NCBI GenBank assembly: GCA_029204225.1
Contig: MU836563.1
Coordinates: 1 to 27,069, forward strand
DNA: 27,069 nt
From: Diphasiastrum complanatum
Taxonomy: Eukaryota > Streptophyta > Lycopodiopsida > Lycopodiales > Lycopodiaceae
Reading direction: 5' to 3'
The translations under genes were made by a program, and so were the position numbers. The notes under the pieces are model-generated. The model saw only the letters and a list, made by a program, of their open reading frames with translations. It had not been told where the DNA came from and did no database searches. How positions within the stretch are numbered: the first letter of the stretch is position 1; every line of letters starts with the position of its first letter. Positions 11,101 to 21,020 of the stretch are shown here, one piece after another.

Positions 11101-12004
11101 ACCAAATTTTTAATTAGGGGTCAACTAGGGTGGTTATTTATGTGCAATCTAATTTGGGATCAAAAGACTGGAGGATAAAGCTATATTCTGACTTCAATAA
11201 AGAGAGAAAACAATTTGCTAGGGACTTTAAGAAAGTAAAGGGGGCTATTTGGAGGCTTAAATTACGTTCAGCATAGCCACTCTTGCACGCTATAGAATAG
11301 AATCATTCTTTTGAATGAAGATGCAAGAGTTTGGTGAACAATTACTGTGTTGAAGGCGATCCAACTATTGGTGAAGATCAATGATGGCTGAATATCAAAG
11401 AGGACTTGCTAGTCTTTGGTGGTTAGTGTGCGGAATTTCCTCTTTTGTAAAGGATGTCTAACAGTCAGCTTGCATCACAAATTAGTATGTCTTCATTGTT
11501 CTTCATCTGGCTCAGGCGAAAGCTTTGGTATATAGTAGGTCATTGTGATATTCACAGCTCGGTGGTGAGCTGGTCTCTGCTACTTCAAGTTGTTCTTTGG
11601 CATCTAAGGTTATGCAACCACTATTGGGAACTGGTCAATTAAGTTCCTTCTTTAGAGGGTTGTAACATCTTTAGCCTTGTACTTGAGCTCCTTTTAAAGT
11701 GCCACAAACTTTTACAAACTTTTCTTGAGCAGTAGTGTATATTGCCTTTCTTTTGATAGGTTTTGCTTTATCAAGGGCTTGAACTTCTTCTTTGCTTGAG
11801 TGGCACAATTGAAGCGAGTGAGAGAATCTACATTAAACCTTTTGGCAATATTGTGCTACCTGAACATCTATGTCTTGTCTTGTTCATCTCTTTGCTCATC
11901 ATCAAGTCTGTCTTTTATTGTGGTTGATCATGGCTGTTCCTTGCATAAGTTGTACTGTATAGCTGCTTGAACTGTACCCTTAATTCTGTTGATTGCATTT
12001 GCAG
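8140..12004. other. Long AT-rich region without recognised genes
   Basis: Nearly 3.9 kb with frequent stops in all frames. An acidic open frame at 9650-9868 (it includes EVEGQHHYDAERH) and a short open stretch near 11152-11275 have no recognised family. The final part (about 11880-12004) looks like intron sequence leading to the acceptor at 12001-12004. Upstream exons of the RNA methylase would be expected here, but no Cys-Gly-Ser-Gly cofactor-binding motif was found. Confidence 0.6.
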
Positions 12005-12270
12005 ACTTGGCACGACTTTAATCTGCAAAATTGGAGAGACTGCCAAAGTCAAGCTTTTGATGCGAGAATGAAGACTCCTCCGGGACTGCGTATATTAGGC
12101 AATGATAATCATGAAGGGGCTTTGTCACTTTGTGTCCGCAATGCCAAAACAGCAGGGATATGTCATCTTTTAGAACTCAGCTGCCAGGATTGCAGCTTGT
12201 ACATTCCTCCTATTGCTCCCAGTCTCGTAGTGGTGAACCCTCCCTGGGGTAGTAGACTTGGAGATGATAG
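12005..12270 (+). CDS. UPF0020/THUMP-type RNA methylase, penultimate exon
   Basis: Exon of a putative RNA methylase of the UPF0020 family (the RlmL/TRM11-related fold that methylates guanine N2 in RNA using S-adenosylmethionine). The acceptor is TTGCATTTGCAG (ending 12004). The encoded peptide opens TWHDFNLQNW, continues to LRILGNDNHEGALSLCVRNA (an acidic residue after a beta strand that would contact the cofactor), and ends with VVNPPWGSRLGDD, the NPPW/Y catalytic motif of N-methyltransferases. The donor is at ATAG/GTGCTC. The frame is open throughout, and the junction to the exon at 12485 is in phase. Upstream exons carrying the GSG cofactor loop and any THUMP domain are not found in the window. 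The family is confident; the precise RNA substrate cannot be told. Confidence 0.75.
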
Positions 12271-12484
12271 GTGCTCAACTGCTTATCATAAGCATCTAGC
12301 ACTTCGATGCACCTAATTTGATTAGAATTGTAGTTTTTGATGGTATTGCTGTAAATTCAGGCAAAATATTTTCAGGACCTTTAGTGTGAGATAGGATATT
12401 GGATTTCTAGTTTGACCAATGTACCATCATTTGTAGTGTATAATGAAATTAATTCCTGTCTGATAACTGTGTTTTTGTTTGCAG
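12271..12484 (+). other. Intron of the RNA methylase gene
   Basis: 214-bp AT-rich intron with GT start (ATAG/GTGCTC) and pyrimidine-rich acceptor (TTTTTGTTTGCAG). Removing it joins GDD to a Ser codon split across the junction, followed by AHDSEW, keeping the frame. Confidence 0.75.
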
Positions 12485-12710
12485 CGCTCATGACAGTGAG
12501 TGGATAGCCTGCACCTGGACTGCACTCGGTAAATTCTTGAAGCGATCTTGTACTAGAGCGGATGTTTATGTCCTTAGTGGCAATGCAAACGCAACTCAGG
12601 ATTTGCAGCTGAAGTCAGACAAAAAGTGGCATCTTACAGTTGGTGGTGTGGATTGTAAGCTATTGCACTATTATGTACTCCCTCCCAAGCAAAAAGAAGC
12701 TGACATTTAA
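12485..12710 (+). CDS. UPF0020-type RNA methylase, terminal exon
   Basis: Continues in frame from the exon ending at 12270. It encodes AHDSEWIACTWTALGKFLK, then a beta strand YVLSGNANAT, then KWHLTVGGVDCKLLHYYVLP and stops with TAA at 12708-12710. The aromatic WTALG-x-FLK helix, the (L/V)SGN strand and the terminal basic-then-YVLPP strand match the C-terminal half of plant UPF0020 proteins. No stop or frameshift interrupts it, so it could belong to a live gene whose upstream exons are far away, or be a preserved fragment. Transcription evidence would settle this. Confidence 0.78.
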
Positions 12711-13999
12711 GAAAAAGTGAAGCTGTCAACACTTCGCTGTTCTTCTACTTGAATTACCTCATCACTTTGGGTAAATCTATCCATTTAGAGAACATAGGAT
12801 CAGCTTCAGAGTTGCAGCTCAAAACCTTCAAAATTTTTGGGAAAGTGAAGCAATTATCTGATAACAGTTAAGAGGTGGTCTTGTGATTCTTATTGCTGTT
12901 TTCACTTTTTGTAGTTTAGAAGTTCTGTAATATCTGGTTGTCATGTGACCAGGAACTTAGTTGAAATTTAATGTGTTTATTCTGCAGTTAGCATCCAGCC
13001 CTGGCAATATTGCAAAATGGAGTTCTTTTGACTACTTTTCAGTGGATGAATTCATCTTGCACCTTCTACTATTGAATCTGCTCATGTAGACTGAATTCAA
13101 TGTATATGGCTGGACCTTGGAAAAGCTGGAGGTAAACTGGCACAGAAAAACAGCTGCACATGAAGTTTTACCCACCATTCTACAAAGCTATTGTTTGAGG
13201 TCCATGAAGTGAAACATCAAAATCTCTACTAGAACTTAATTGAAGACATACTCCTCACATGGGAACTCAATAGTATAAGACTTATTCAAATCTGTACTTA
13301 TTTTCTTCATCGGGTGCTAAATAATTGCTGATTTTCATAAGAAAACGCACTAGAAGAGCAGCAATACTCTGATATATACTCTTGCTATCAGTTAGATTTG
13401 CTCTTTAGTTCAGAGATAAGAAACATTGACTATCTGAATTATATGCATATAGGCACATATTTGGCATGTATGACTTGTGCTTTCAACATATCAGGGTAGT
13501 AGAAGCCATGTGACAAATACAATGACTCTTTTTTCATGATGAGCTAAATGTGCTGGCTTCATTCCATGTGTCTATATTTAAATCTTTTTGGAAAGTCTAA
13601 TGTGCAAACATAGAGCTAGCGAGGAATTATGTTTTTAATACATCTGTCGAAGAAGACAATGCAGGTGATCAAAGTATGTCCAATGCTTTCAAGCTCTCTT
13701 ATACTGGTGTTAGTAGCAATGCAGGCTTGAATCCTTGATGAGAGGACAGTCTTGGAGGCTCAAGAATGTTCCTTGGAATCTTGGACCACAAGTTTTTTAT
13801 TTTATTGTATATTTGGCCTCTGGGGCTGGTTTGTTGTAAATGCGTTCTACCCTTCATGAAGAGGAATGACAGAATAAGCAGATGCTATTGTTGGAAAAAA
13901 GGAAGCTAGGTCTTGAGGACAGTCCCAAGTAGCATTAATATTTGTTTTGTAGCCCTTATATAAAAGTTTCAACGATACAATTTTTTCAATGATAACTTA
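12711..13999. other. 3' flank of the methylase exons, no gene seen
   Basis: AT-rich with stops in all frames. The first part is presumably 3' untranslated or intergenic sequence. No conserved coding or repeat family is recognised. Confidence 0.6.
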
Positions 14000-14000
14000 A

Positions 14001-14344
14001 AACCATAGTTGCACTGCGTTTCTGAAACGCATTTTGGAAATATGGAATTTTTTTTCAGAAACGTTTGTTTAAAAAAAAAAAAATTTGGTTTTTTTTTGTG
14101 CAATATGGGTATCAGGTGAAAGCTCTAATTAAGAGCATAATTACTGTGTAATTTGCCGACTGTTTCGGGTGCAGGATGGTCCAGTTCAGGTGCATTAATC
14201 CATGTTGGGTTTTGTCAAGGGTAAAAATTCAAAACTAACCTCTAGCTTGTATGTTGTGCAATTCTGGGAGGAGAAACGCGTTTTTCAGAAATGCGGTTTT
14301 CGAAACGTCTCCTCCCAGAAACGCGATTCTGTGCAACTATGGTT
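14001..14344 (+). mobile_element. 344-bp MITE-like element with perfect 14-bp terminal inverted repeats
   Basis: AACCATAGTTGCAC at 14001-14014 is exactly inverted at 14331-14344. Inside the left end are GCGTTTCTGAAACGC units; the family core lies at 14100-14198; the right end has further CGCGTTT/GAAACG/CGCGATTC units. If the true end is CATAGTTGCA, the 8-bp flanks CTTAAAAC and GTTGAAAC match at six of eight positions, which hints at a hAT-like target duplication but overlaps the inverted ends and may be chance. No protein is encoded. Confidence 0.75.
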
Positions 14345-15640
14345 GAAACCAATAAGCAGCAACTTGCCTAGTGAATATGTTCAAAAACTCGTTATCGCTT
14401 CACTACTTATCGATTTTCAGTTCTTAAAAAAAATAACTATTTCAAATTGAAAATATTGAAACGGTTGTGTGGTGGCATCTACCTGGTAATGACATAATGA
14501 TTCTAAATGTATTCAATAATTTGGGCATGAATAAGGGAAACTGCCTTGAAAAGGCATGCTTGAAAAGTAGGTAAGTAGGATGTAAAACAAGTAAATTTAT
14601 CAAACCCAAGACTAATGCATAGCAAACAATATTACGATAATAGAAGTTTGAATCAACAAGAGCATTCTTTTTATAGCACAAATGCCTTGCTTGGTATTTG
14701 CGTTGTGAATGTTTAAAATGAGAAATTGTCATAAAGTAAGATTGGGTGGAAAATAATGAGTGAATTTCTATTCTCACCTCATGATTTGAAGTATTTATGA
14801 TTTTCCGATTTTACATTGCATTTTGCTATTTCATATTTCATGAGTACGTTGATGATGTTAGCTATGATTCAAAATTGTTGTCACAAATGATTTTTTGCAG
14901 TTGAATGCTCACCAAATTTTGGTCGGGTCTAATTTATCCGGGCGTCTTTGACCCTGGATCGTATCGGATTCGGTCTAATAAATCTGACCCTTTGTATAAA
15001 TCCAACCCAGTGTATAAATCCGACCCTTTGTAATTAGAAATCCGACCCACATACAGTTCAAATAAAGGCTACTTTCTGTGGGACTGTAAGGAGATAAACT
15101 TAGGCTGCCAATACACTAATCTACTGACAATCATCAATGATGGAGTCATCGCTTTGACAGGCATCTTTGTAACAATATATAGGCATTATTCTGCAACAAT
15201 GATTAGTATATGAAATGTCGTAACTAGACTAGTTACAGTTTCAAAGTTATAGTATGCACAGTAACCTAATGTTATTGGCCAAGTTGGCATCTTGTGTGAT
15301 AGAGCATGCACAAAGGTAGCATTGGTAAAATCACTCATGGCTCGTTTCTCTCTCCAAATCTCACAATGGCACATGCAAGTTTATGCTTACATACACAAAT
15401 GATGAAGGGCAACTTATTCCTCATTTGTGTTGGTAAGAGGTCTGATTGTGTTGGAAAAAAAACTATGGAAAACATCTTTTTGGTTTAGGGTTTAGGATAG
15501 ATGTAAAAAATTGGAACTGTCCAGTATAGGTCAAAGGATAGTTTTAGAGTCATTTTTTAACCCAATTCTAGATGCAAGGACCTCCATAAAGTGGGTGGAG
15601 TATATTTGAGACAAGTAAAAAGTTAGGGTGTTGTTGGGAC
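14345..15640. other. AT-rich intergenic region with a short degenerate tandem repeat
   Basis: About 14985-15054 holds three to four imperfect copies of an AAATCCGACCC(TTTGTAT)-type unit. A TTTAGGGTTTAGG stretch lies at about 15484-15496. Nothing else is recognised. Confidence 0.55.
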
Positions 15641-15711
15641 GGGTCATGAATAGATAGGCGATTTGATAGTGATGGAAGCGTTTGGCAACTACTCTAATGA
15701 AGTGGGCCATT
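15641..15711 (+). repeat. 71-bp repeat, inverted partner at 16643-16713
   Basis: Identical by eye to the reverse complement of 16643-16713. It includes GGCGATTTGATAGTGATGG and the flanks up to GGGCCATT. Confidence 0.9.
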
Positions 15712-15780
15712 GATATTCAATATTTAACATTTTCTCGGCATCACAGATAGCCTATAAATTTCAGGAGTCATCGTTTTTCA

Positions 15781-15833
15781 CAGATGAGTGAGAACTTGAC
15801 CTAATTGACAGATGAGTGAGAACTTGACCTAAT
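15781..15833. repeat. 28-bp tandem duplication
   Basis: CAGATGAGTGAGAACTTGAC plus five more bases occurs at 15781-15805 and again, identically, at 15809-15833. Confidence 0.92.
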
Positions 15834-16270
15834 GTCAATTTTCGCTCTTGTAAGCTTAACATAAATTTTCAAGACACAATAGAATTGATTGAGACGGGCG
15901 TGACGACAATATACGTGTTTTCTGTGCATTCTCCAATGCTCCAGTCACGAATCCAATGCAAAAAACATGGGCCTTGTTGAACTTTCTTTATACCTTCAAG
16001 CTTTTTTGCTTTGGTGAATCAGTTGTTTTCCTTATATCATCTCTGATCCTGTCCTGCAAAACACATAATTTCAATGAAAATGACATTAAGGTAGCTGCAG
16101 CATGCAAAAAAGATCTTAGTAAATTTCTGTAATGTGTATGGATTTCAAATCATAGGAAGCATTTTCTTGACGTATTCTTCTGTAAAAGGCTAACGTTTGT
16201 AACAGGTAATCAGAATTATGGCAAGGAATTCTTTATTGATACTAATATTTGTTCCATATTGCGCGTGCAG

Positions 16271-16355
16271 GCTACAACATTTCCAGGACTGGAGTCTGGA
16301 ACACAATCGCATGTGTTGGAGCTTTTGTCCAACAATATTGCACACTCACAACCTG
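16271..16355 (+). other. Exon-like segment, family unknown
   Basis: An 85-bp open segment is framed by a good acceptor (ATTGCGCGTGCAG) and donor (CCTG/GTGAGC). It encodes a peptide starting ATTFPGLESGTQSHVLELL and ending in HSQP. The peptide composition looks like real protein, unlike the surrounding AT-rich DNA. No partner exon was found nearby and the family is not recognised. It could be an isolated exon of a gene with long introns or a captured fragment. Confidence 0.35.
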
Positions 16356-16455
16356 GTGAGCCATTTATTGGTATTGTTTTATGAGAAAGTATTTCATTAA
16401 TTTATGTTTTCCTCTAAAAAGAAAACCAATTGAAAGATAGATCGTGGGGAGAAAC

Positions 16456-16500
16456 ATATATATATATATATACATATATGTGTGTGTGTGTGTGTGTATA
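16456..16500. repeat. (TA)n-(TG)n microsatellite
   Basis: Alternating TATATA followed by GTGTGTGT. Confidence 0.95.
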
Positions 16501-16570
16501 AAAAATTTAGAAAATAGTGAGAGGAAACATTTTGATTGTGCATATTGTAAAGACCTAGTCAATCTTGGAA

Positions 16571-16787
16571 TTTGTGGACTATAATTTGTCAATCTCATCC
16601 TAAGCTTCTCATTCTCTTTCTGAATTTGGCACACTGCTCTTGAATGGCCCACTTCATTAGAGTAGTTGCCAAACGCTTCCATCACTATCAAATCGCCTAT
16701 CTATTCATGACCCCCAAGATTTTGTGGACTATAATTTGTCAATCTCATCCTAAGCTTCTCATTCTCTTTCTGAATTTGGCACACTGC
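16571..16787. repeat. 67-bp direct repeats flanking an inverted 71-bp segment
   Basis: 16571-16637 and 16721-16787 are identical by eye (TTTGTGGACT ... GGCACACTGC). Between them lies 16643-16713, the inverted copy of 15641-15711. On the minus strand the first repeat and the inverted segment together read as an open stretch with EAFGNYSNEVGHSRAVCQIQ and a coiled-coil-like KENEKLRMRL, so the source may have been coding. Confidence 0.85.
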
Positions 16788-16844
16788 GGGGATGAAATGG
16801 TCGTGGGATTGGAAACTTTTTAATATTTACTTGTGCAAATGACT

Positions 16845-16990
16845 CTTGGCGCGATTCTGGCCGTGAAGAGGTGCTGGAAATTGTTATTTTTAATTTATTG
16901 AATTTTTTTTATGCGATTCTGGGGGGAGAATCGCGTTTCTGAGATTTCTGAAACGTCCAGTCCCAGAATCGCGATTCTGTGCAACTATGC
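16845..16990 (+). repeat. Truncated member of the CATAGTTGCA element family (right end)
   Basis: Ends GATTCTGTGCAACTATG (16973-16989), like the right end of the 14001-14344 element, and carries GAATCGCG/CGCGATTC and GTTTCTGAGATTTCTGAAAC palindromic units. A matching left end was not found upstream. Confidence 0.6.
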
Positions 16991-17570
16991 TTGGAGTCGG
17001 GTCTCGCGTGGATACTCTACGTGGATAAACACAGAGTTTTCTAGTTGTGATCCTTGGCTTCCATAAATATGGCATGATATACTCGAAAATGAAGATATGA
17101 GCTGGTTAAGTATAAATCATGAAGAGGCCCAAGTCATTTTTCGGGAATATATCTCCTAAGTATTTGCCTTGTAATTAAGGGCAAGACCTTTAAAAGGAAA
17201 AGACATTGTCTTGGATAACCTTTACTAGGTCGTCCATACGAAATGACTAGATACGAAAAGAAATGTTAAACTAGAGTAACTTTAACTCATAGTTAAGTAT
17301 ACCTCCTATGGCATAGTTGAACATATTTTCAATCTAATTGTTAACTAGACTCTTTCGCAGGAGCGACACACCTATTGTTTTAGAGGTGTGTTTGTTCGCC
17401 CCGTAGAACACATATAGATCTCACACTTTAGTCTCAATCATCGAGAGAGAAGAGTTTATGCTTATGTAAGAGATTGAAGAAGTGAATAGAGTTCTGTGAG
17501 TTATTCTCTCTTATCTCTGTTCTCCGCACTGCTGAGTGTGAGTGATCTTGTCACCCAAATTGCCGACCAC
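16991..17570. other. Spacer left of the composite element
   Basis: AT-rich with a GCGACACACCT/AGGTGTGTTTGTTCGC imperfect hairpin (17364-17399). The pyrimidine-rich stretch at 17500-17530 ends TCTGTTCTCCGCA and faintly resembles a long terminal repeat end, but no partner repeat was seen. Confidence 0.45.
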
Positions 17571-17582
17571 CCGGCCGTCCCT

Positions 17583-17616
17583 TGCCCGTCAATGACGGGC
17601 ACTCTTTACTAGTATA

Positions 17617-17655
<39 letters not shown>

Positions 17656-17725
17656 TATGTATATATACATATATATGTATGTATATGTATATATACTAGT
17701 TGTGAGTGCCCGTCGTTGACGGGCA
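17583..17725. repeat. Left end: two facing hairpin-CTAG motifs around (TA)n
   Basis: Hairpin TGCCCGTCAATGACGGGCA (17583-17601; perfect 9-bp stem) is followed by CTCTTTACTAG (17602-17612) and T. On the minus strand, hairpin TGCCCGTCAACGACGGGCA (17725 to 17707) is followed by CTCACAACTAG (17706 to 17696) and T. Between them is a (TA)-rich tract. A GC-rich hairpin about 7 nt before CTAG with T after it is the layout of Helitron 3' ends. Confidence 0.7.
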
Positions 17726-18116
17726 ATGGCAGCCGATCTAGGTGGTGGCCGATGATTTGGAAATTCAGTATTTTATTGATGGACGATGATTTTTTTGATC
17801 TAGGTGGTTGTGGTCCCTATGCGACCTAAATGCGGTCCTTACGTGGCGATCCTTATACGGCCTAAATGCGGTCCCTATGCCTTCGTTCAGATCGTATGTA
17901 GCCATAGGCAAGGCCCTTGCAGTGCGGTTTGCGGTTCATTCACTTTGTTCAGACCGTAAGAAATACTTTACAGTGCAGTTGAGGTTCATTCACTTCATTC
18001 AGAGCATAGGCGAGACTTTGCAATTGTGCTTCGTATGTGACCGCAATCGTTGACTTTGCGATCCTCTGCGATGAAATGCGGTTGTATGCAGTCAAAATGG
18101 GATCCTTTGCGGTATG

Positions 18117-18130
18117 AGAGAGAGAGAGCA

Positions 18131-18213
<83 letters not shown>

Positions 18214-18359
18214 ATCGTTACCTTCGTTCAGACCGTATGTAGTCGAAGGCGAGACCCTTGCATGCGGTTTAGAGTTTAGGGCAGAGCATTAACGCCGCAC
18301 TGGGACCGTGAGAACCGTAAGTGAGAGCATTTACGCCGCATAGGAACCGTGAGAACCGT

Positions 18360-18425
<66 letters not shown>

Positions 18426-18541
18426 TCCAGCAGAATCTGAGAGAGAGCGGTCCAGCCAGCCTGCATGCTATTCAATAATCTTCATGGATTGTTCAGATTG
18501 TTTCTTCAAGCAGTGTGCTTTGTGCAATGTGTAGATAATGT

Positions 18542-18609
<68 letters not shown>

Positions 18610-18775
18610 ATATGTAGGCAAATGTAGTTGTAGGCGAGATCGTGTGTAGCCATAGATAGGCGAGACCCTTGCATCTGGTTTGCGGTTCGTTCAGACCATA
18701 AGCAAGACTTTATGGTGGGTTAAGATTCATTCACTTCATTCAGAACATTTAGGCCGCATAGGGACCGTGAGAACC

Positions 18776-18831
<56 letters not shown>

Positions 18832-19200
18832 ATCGTTTCATTCGTTCAAAACCGTTTGTAGTCATCGACAAGACCCTTGCATGCGGTTTGCGGTTCGTTC
18901 AATTCTTTGGAGCATAGGCGAGACTTTGTGATAGTGCTTCATATGTGACCACAATCATTGACTTTGTGGTCCTTTGCGATGAAATGCGGTCCTATGTGGT
19001 CAAAATGGGATCCTTTACGGTGTAAGAGAAAGAGAGCATCAGAGAGAGAGAGAGAGCATCGTTTCCTTCATTCAGACCGTTTGTAGTCACCGGCGAGACC
19101 CTTGCATGCAGTTTGCCGTTTGTTCAAAGCATTAAGGTTGCACAGAGACCGTGAGAATCGTGAGTGAGAGCATTTATGCCACATAGGAACCGTGAGAACC

Positions 19201-19288
<88 letters not shown>

Positions 19289-19311
19289 CTAAGAGAGCGA
19301 TCCAGCAGAAT

Positions 19312-19367
<56 letters not shown>

Positions 19368-19382
19368 TCCAGCCATCCTGCT
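18117..19382. repeat. Array of (GA)n and (TG)n blocks with recurring spacer modules
   Basis: Long GA runs at about 18131-18212, 18364-18422, 18567-18609, 18778-18831, 19245-19286 and 19313-19364, with TG runs before two of them (18539-18566, 19205-19244). Spacers repeat as modules: CGTTCAGACCGT...AGGCGAGACCCTTGCATG, CATAGG(A/G)ACCGTGAGAACC, and GCGATCCAGCAGAATCTGAG (18421, 19298). The Glu/Arg or Leu/Ser open frames are repeat artefacts. Confidence 0.92.
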
Positions 19383-19651
19383 TGTGAGGTTGTAATTTTG
19401 CCATTACAAATAGTACCTCCCAGAAAATTGACCTCGAGTTTAAAGAACTCAATTTTCTTATGGGAGAGAACTAATCCGTGATGATCAATAGCATCATAAA
19501 ATTTTTGAAGATGAGTAAAATGTTGTGGGAATGATTTACTAAAGATAAGCAAATCATCAATGTATGCTATCATAAATTCAGAGAGATCTTTGAAGATTAA
19601 ATCAATGTGGTGCTGGAACTCTGACGGGGCTATTTTTAAACCAGATGGCAT
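19383..19651 (-). pseudogene. Endogenous caulimovirid reverse transcriptase, C-terminal part
   Basis: Minus-strand fragment of a plant pararetrovirus reverse transcriptase, the polymerase that copies viral RNA into DNA. It begins with the MPSGLK block, has the catalytic YIDD motif inside MIAYIDDLLIFS, and ends shortly after NFLGGTI, the start of the connection domain. Beyond that the sequence runs directly into the (GA)n module at 19383, so RNase H is absent. The N-terminal half lies in another frame upstream (19652-20000), with a frameshift near 19715-19725 and a TAG just before the MPSGLK block. An old, inactive copy. Ty3/Gypsy elements share YIDD, but the coat-like upstream region favours Caulimoviridae. 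Confidence 0.8.
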
Positions 19652-20000
19652 AGCAATCCACTAATATTGGCCTTGAGGGACTGTGAATGCTGTTTTGTGA
19701 CGATCTTCAGGATGAATTTGAATTGCCAAAATCCTGATTTAAGATCAAACTTTGAAAAGACACATGCGCCTTGATTTCGATGAAGTAGATCATCCTTGAG
19801 TGGCATCGGGTACTTGTAATCTTTGAGATAAGTATTAAGAGGCTTATAATTGATGACGAGTCGTTTTCTACCTCTTGTTTGCTCTACACGATTGTTGACA
19901 TAAAATACTTTATAGCTCCAATTGTTGTGGCTTGGCTCAATAATGCCTTGGGCAAGCAATTGTTTGATTTCTTCTTGACAAAGCTAACGATTGGATGGAG
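19652..20000 (-). pseudogene. Endogenous caulimovirid reverse transcriptase, N-terminal part
   Basis: Minus-strand fingers region: GIIEPSHNNW, a KRLVINYKPLN block with the conserved basic pair, and FDLKSGFWQ with the first catalytic aspartate. This order is diagnostic of caulimovirid/Gypsy reverse transcriptases, and the VEQTRGRKRLVINY wording fits caulimovirids. A TAG lies upstream near 19985, and the frame is lost before the next block. Between here and the protease (20000-20226) homology is blurred. Confidence 0.8.
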
Positions 20001-20226
20001 ACATGAAAGAGTAAGTTGCCTTACTAGGATTAACATGTGGAACTTCAGGAAGGCGGATGAAATATTGAGTCTTATCCCAAAATTGTAATGGATTGTCATG
20101 GCTATACTAGGATATTTTTGTATTGATTGCTGTAATTTGTTCTTGATGCTGGGTCACTTGCTTTTGGAACCAAGATAGATATTTTTTGGAACAATAATCC
20201 ATCTTTACAAGAGATAAGTTGTTGCA

Positions 20227-20544
20227 CTAAACTGATAGAGGATTGATCAAAAAAATTTGATGTTTTTCAATCATATGTGTAAAGAACAGACTATCATTGG
20301 TAAAGGTAAGCGGGCTGAGACCTATAATGAAATTTGTGACGTGATGATGTAAGCCTTTAAAATTGATAACTAATTCGACAGATCCAATTAAGATGGGAAC
20401 AATAATACTTTGATGTAAAAGACTTGGTTTGCTATTAGAATAAATCACTTTGACAGGATTTTCTTCTTGTTGAATCATTTGAGGAGGAAATAAACTAAGA
20501 TTTGCACAGGAAATGGCTGCACCGGTATCAATCATAGCTGCGAA
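20227..20544 (-). pseudogene. Endogenous caulimovirid aspartic protease segment
   Basis: Minus-strand open stretch with MIDTGAAISCAN, the D-T-G-A active-site signature of retroviral-type aspartic proteases, which cut the viral polyprotein. It lies in the same frame as the upstream serine-rich spacer, with a single in-frame stop at 20545-20547 between them. It stops again at about 20227, before the reverse transcriptase. Order coat, protease, reverse transcriptase is normal for the family. Confidence 0.75.
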
Positions 20545-20949
20545 TTATGGATGATTAGTTTTAGAGATCAGACAGCGAATATTGATGTGTGGAACATAAG
20601 AAACTGATTTTTGCATGCTGTTATACGGAATAAGATCAGACCAATCAGTTTCGGAGCTAGATGCAGAAGTAGAGGAAGATGACGGGGATGACTGCCTAAT
20701 CTGAGTAGCATTAATTTGTTCGAGAGGAGGCATCTCATTTTGATCAGAAGAAGAATCACTATCTGTGGATGAAATATTCTGAGCGATTGAATCTACAATT
20801 TGTTTTGTCACTCTATGCAACTGTATCTTTGGAATGGGAACAAACATAATCTCAGCTACAATTTCTTTTTTCTGGATCATATATAATGCTCGAGACTTAT
20901 TAAGTAAATGAATGAAAATCTGTTGAGACATAGTATATGCTTGAAGCAA
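20545..20949 (-). pseudogene. Caulimovirid polyprotein spacer, Ser/Asp-rich
   Basis: An open minus-strand stretch of about 134 codons with a low-complexity SSTDSDSSSDQNE segment and a Ser-rich run SSPSSSSTSASSSETDW, as found between coat and protease regions in this family. No CCHC zinc knuckle is visible. It is in a different frame from the coat-like segment upstream, so an indel separates them. Confidence 0.55.
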
Positions 20950-21020
20950 AGGAAGAGAGTATGAGAGAGTCTAAGTTGATGAACTGTTTGTACATGAAAG
21001 AGATACCCAGGAGGCGGCTA

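Noticed and set aside
17364-17530. Possible long terminal repeat end near the left of the composite unit
   Set aside because: No second copy and no TG...CA boundaries with duplication were identified.
18050-19452. Arg/Glu- and Ser/Leu-repeat open frames
   Set aside because: They are direct translations of (GA)n/(CT)n arrays.
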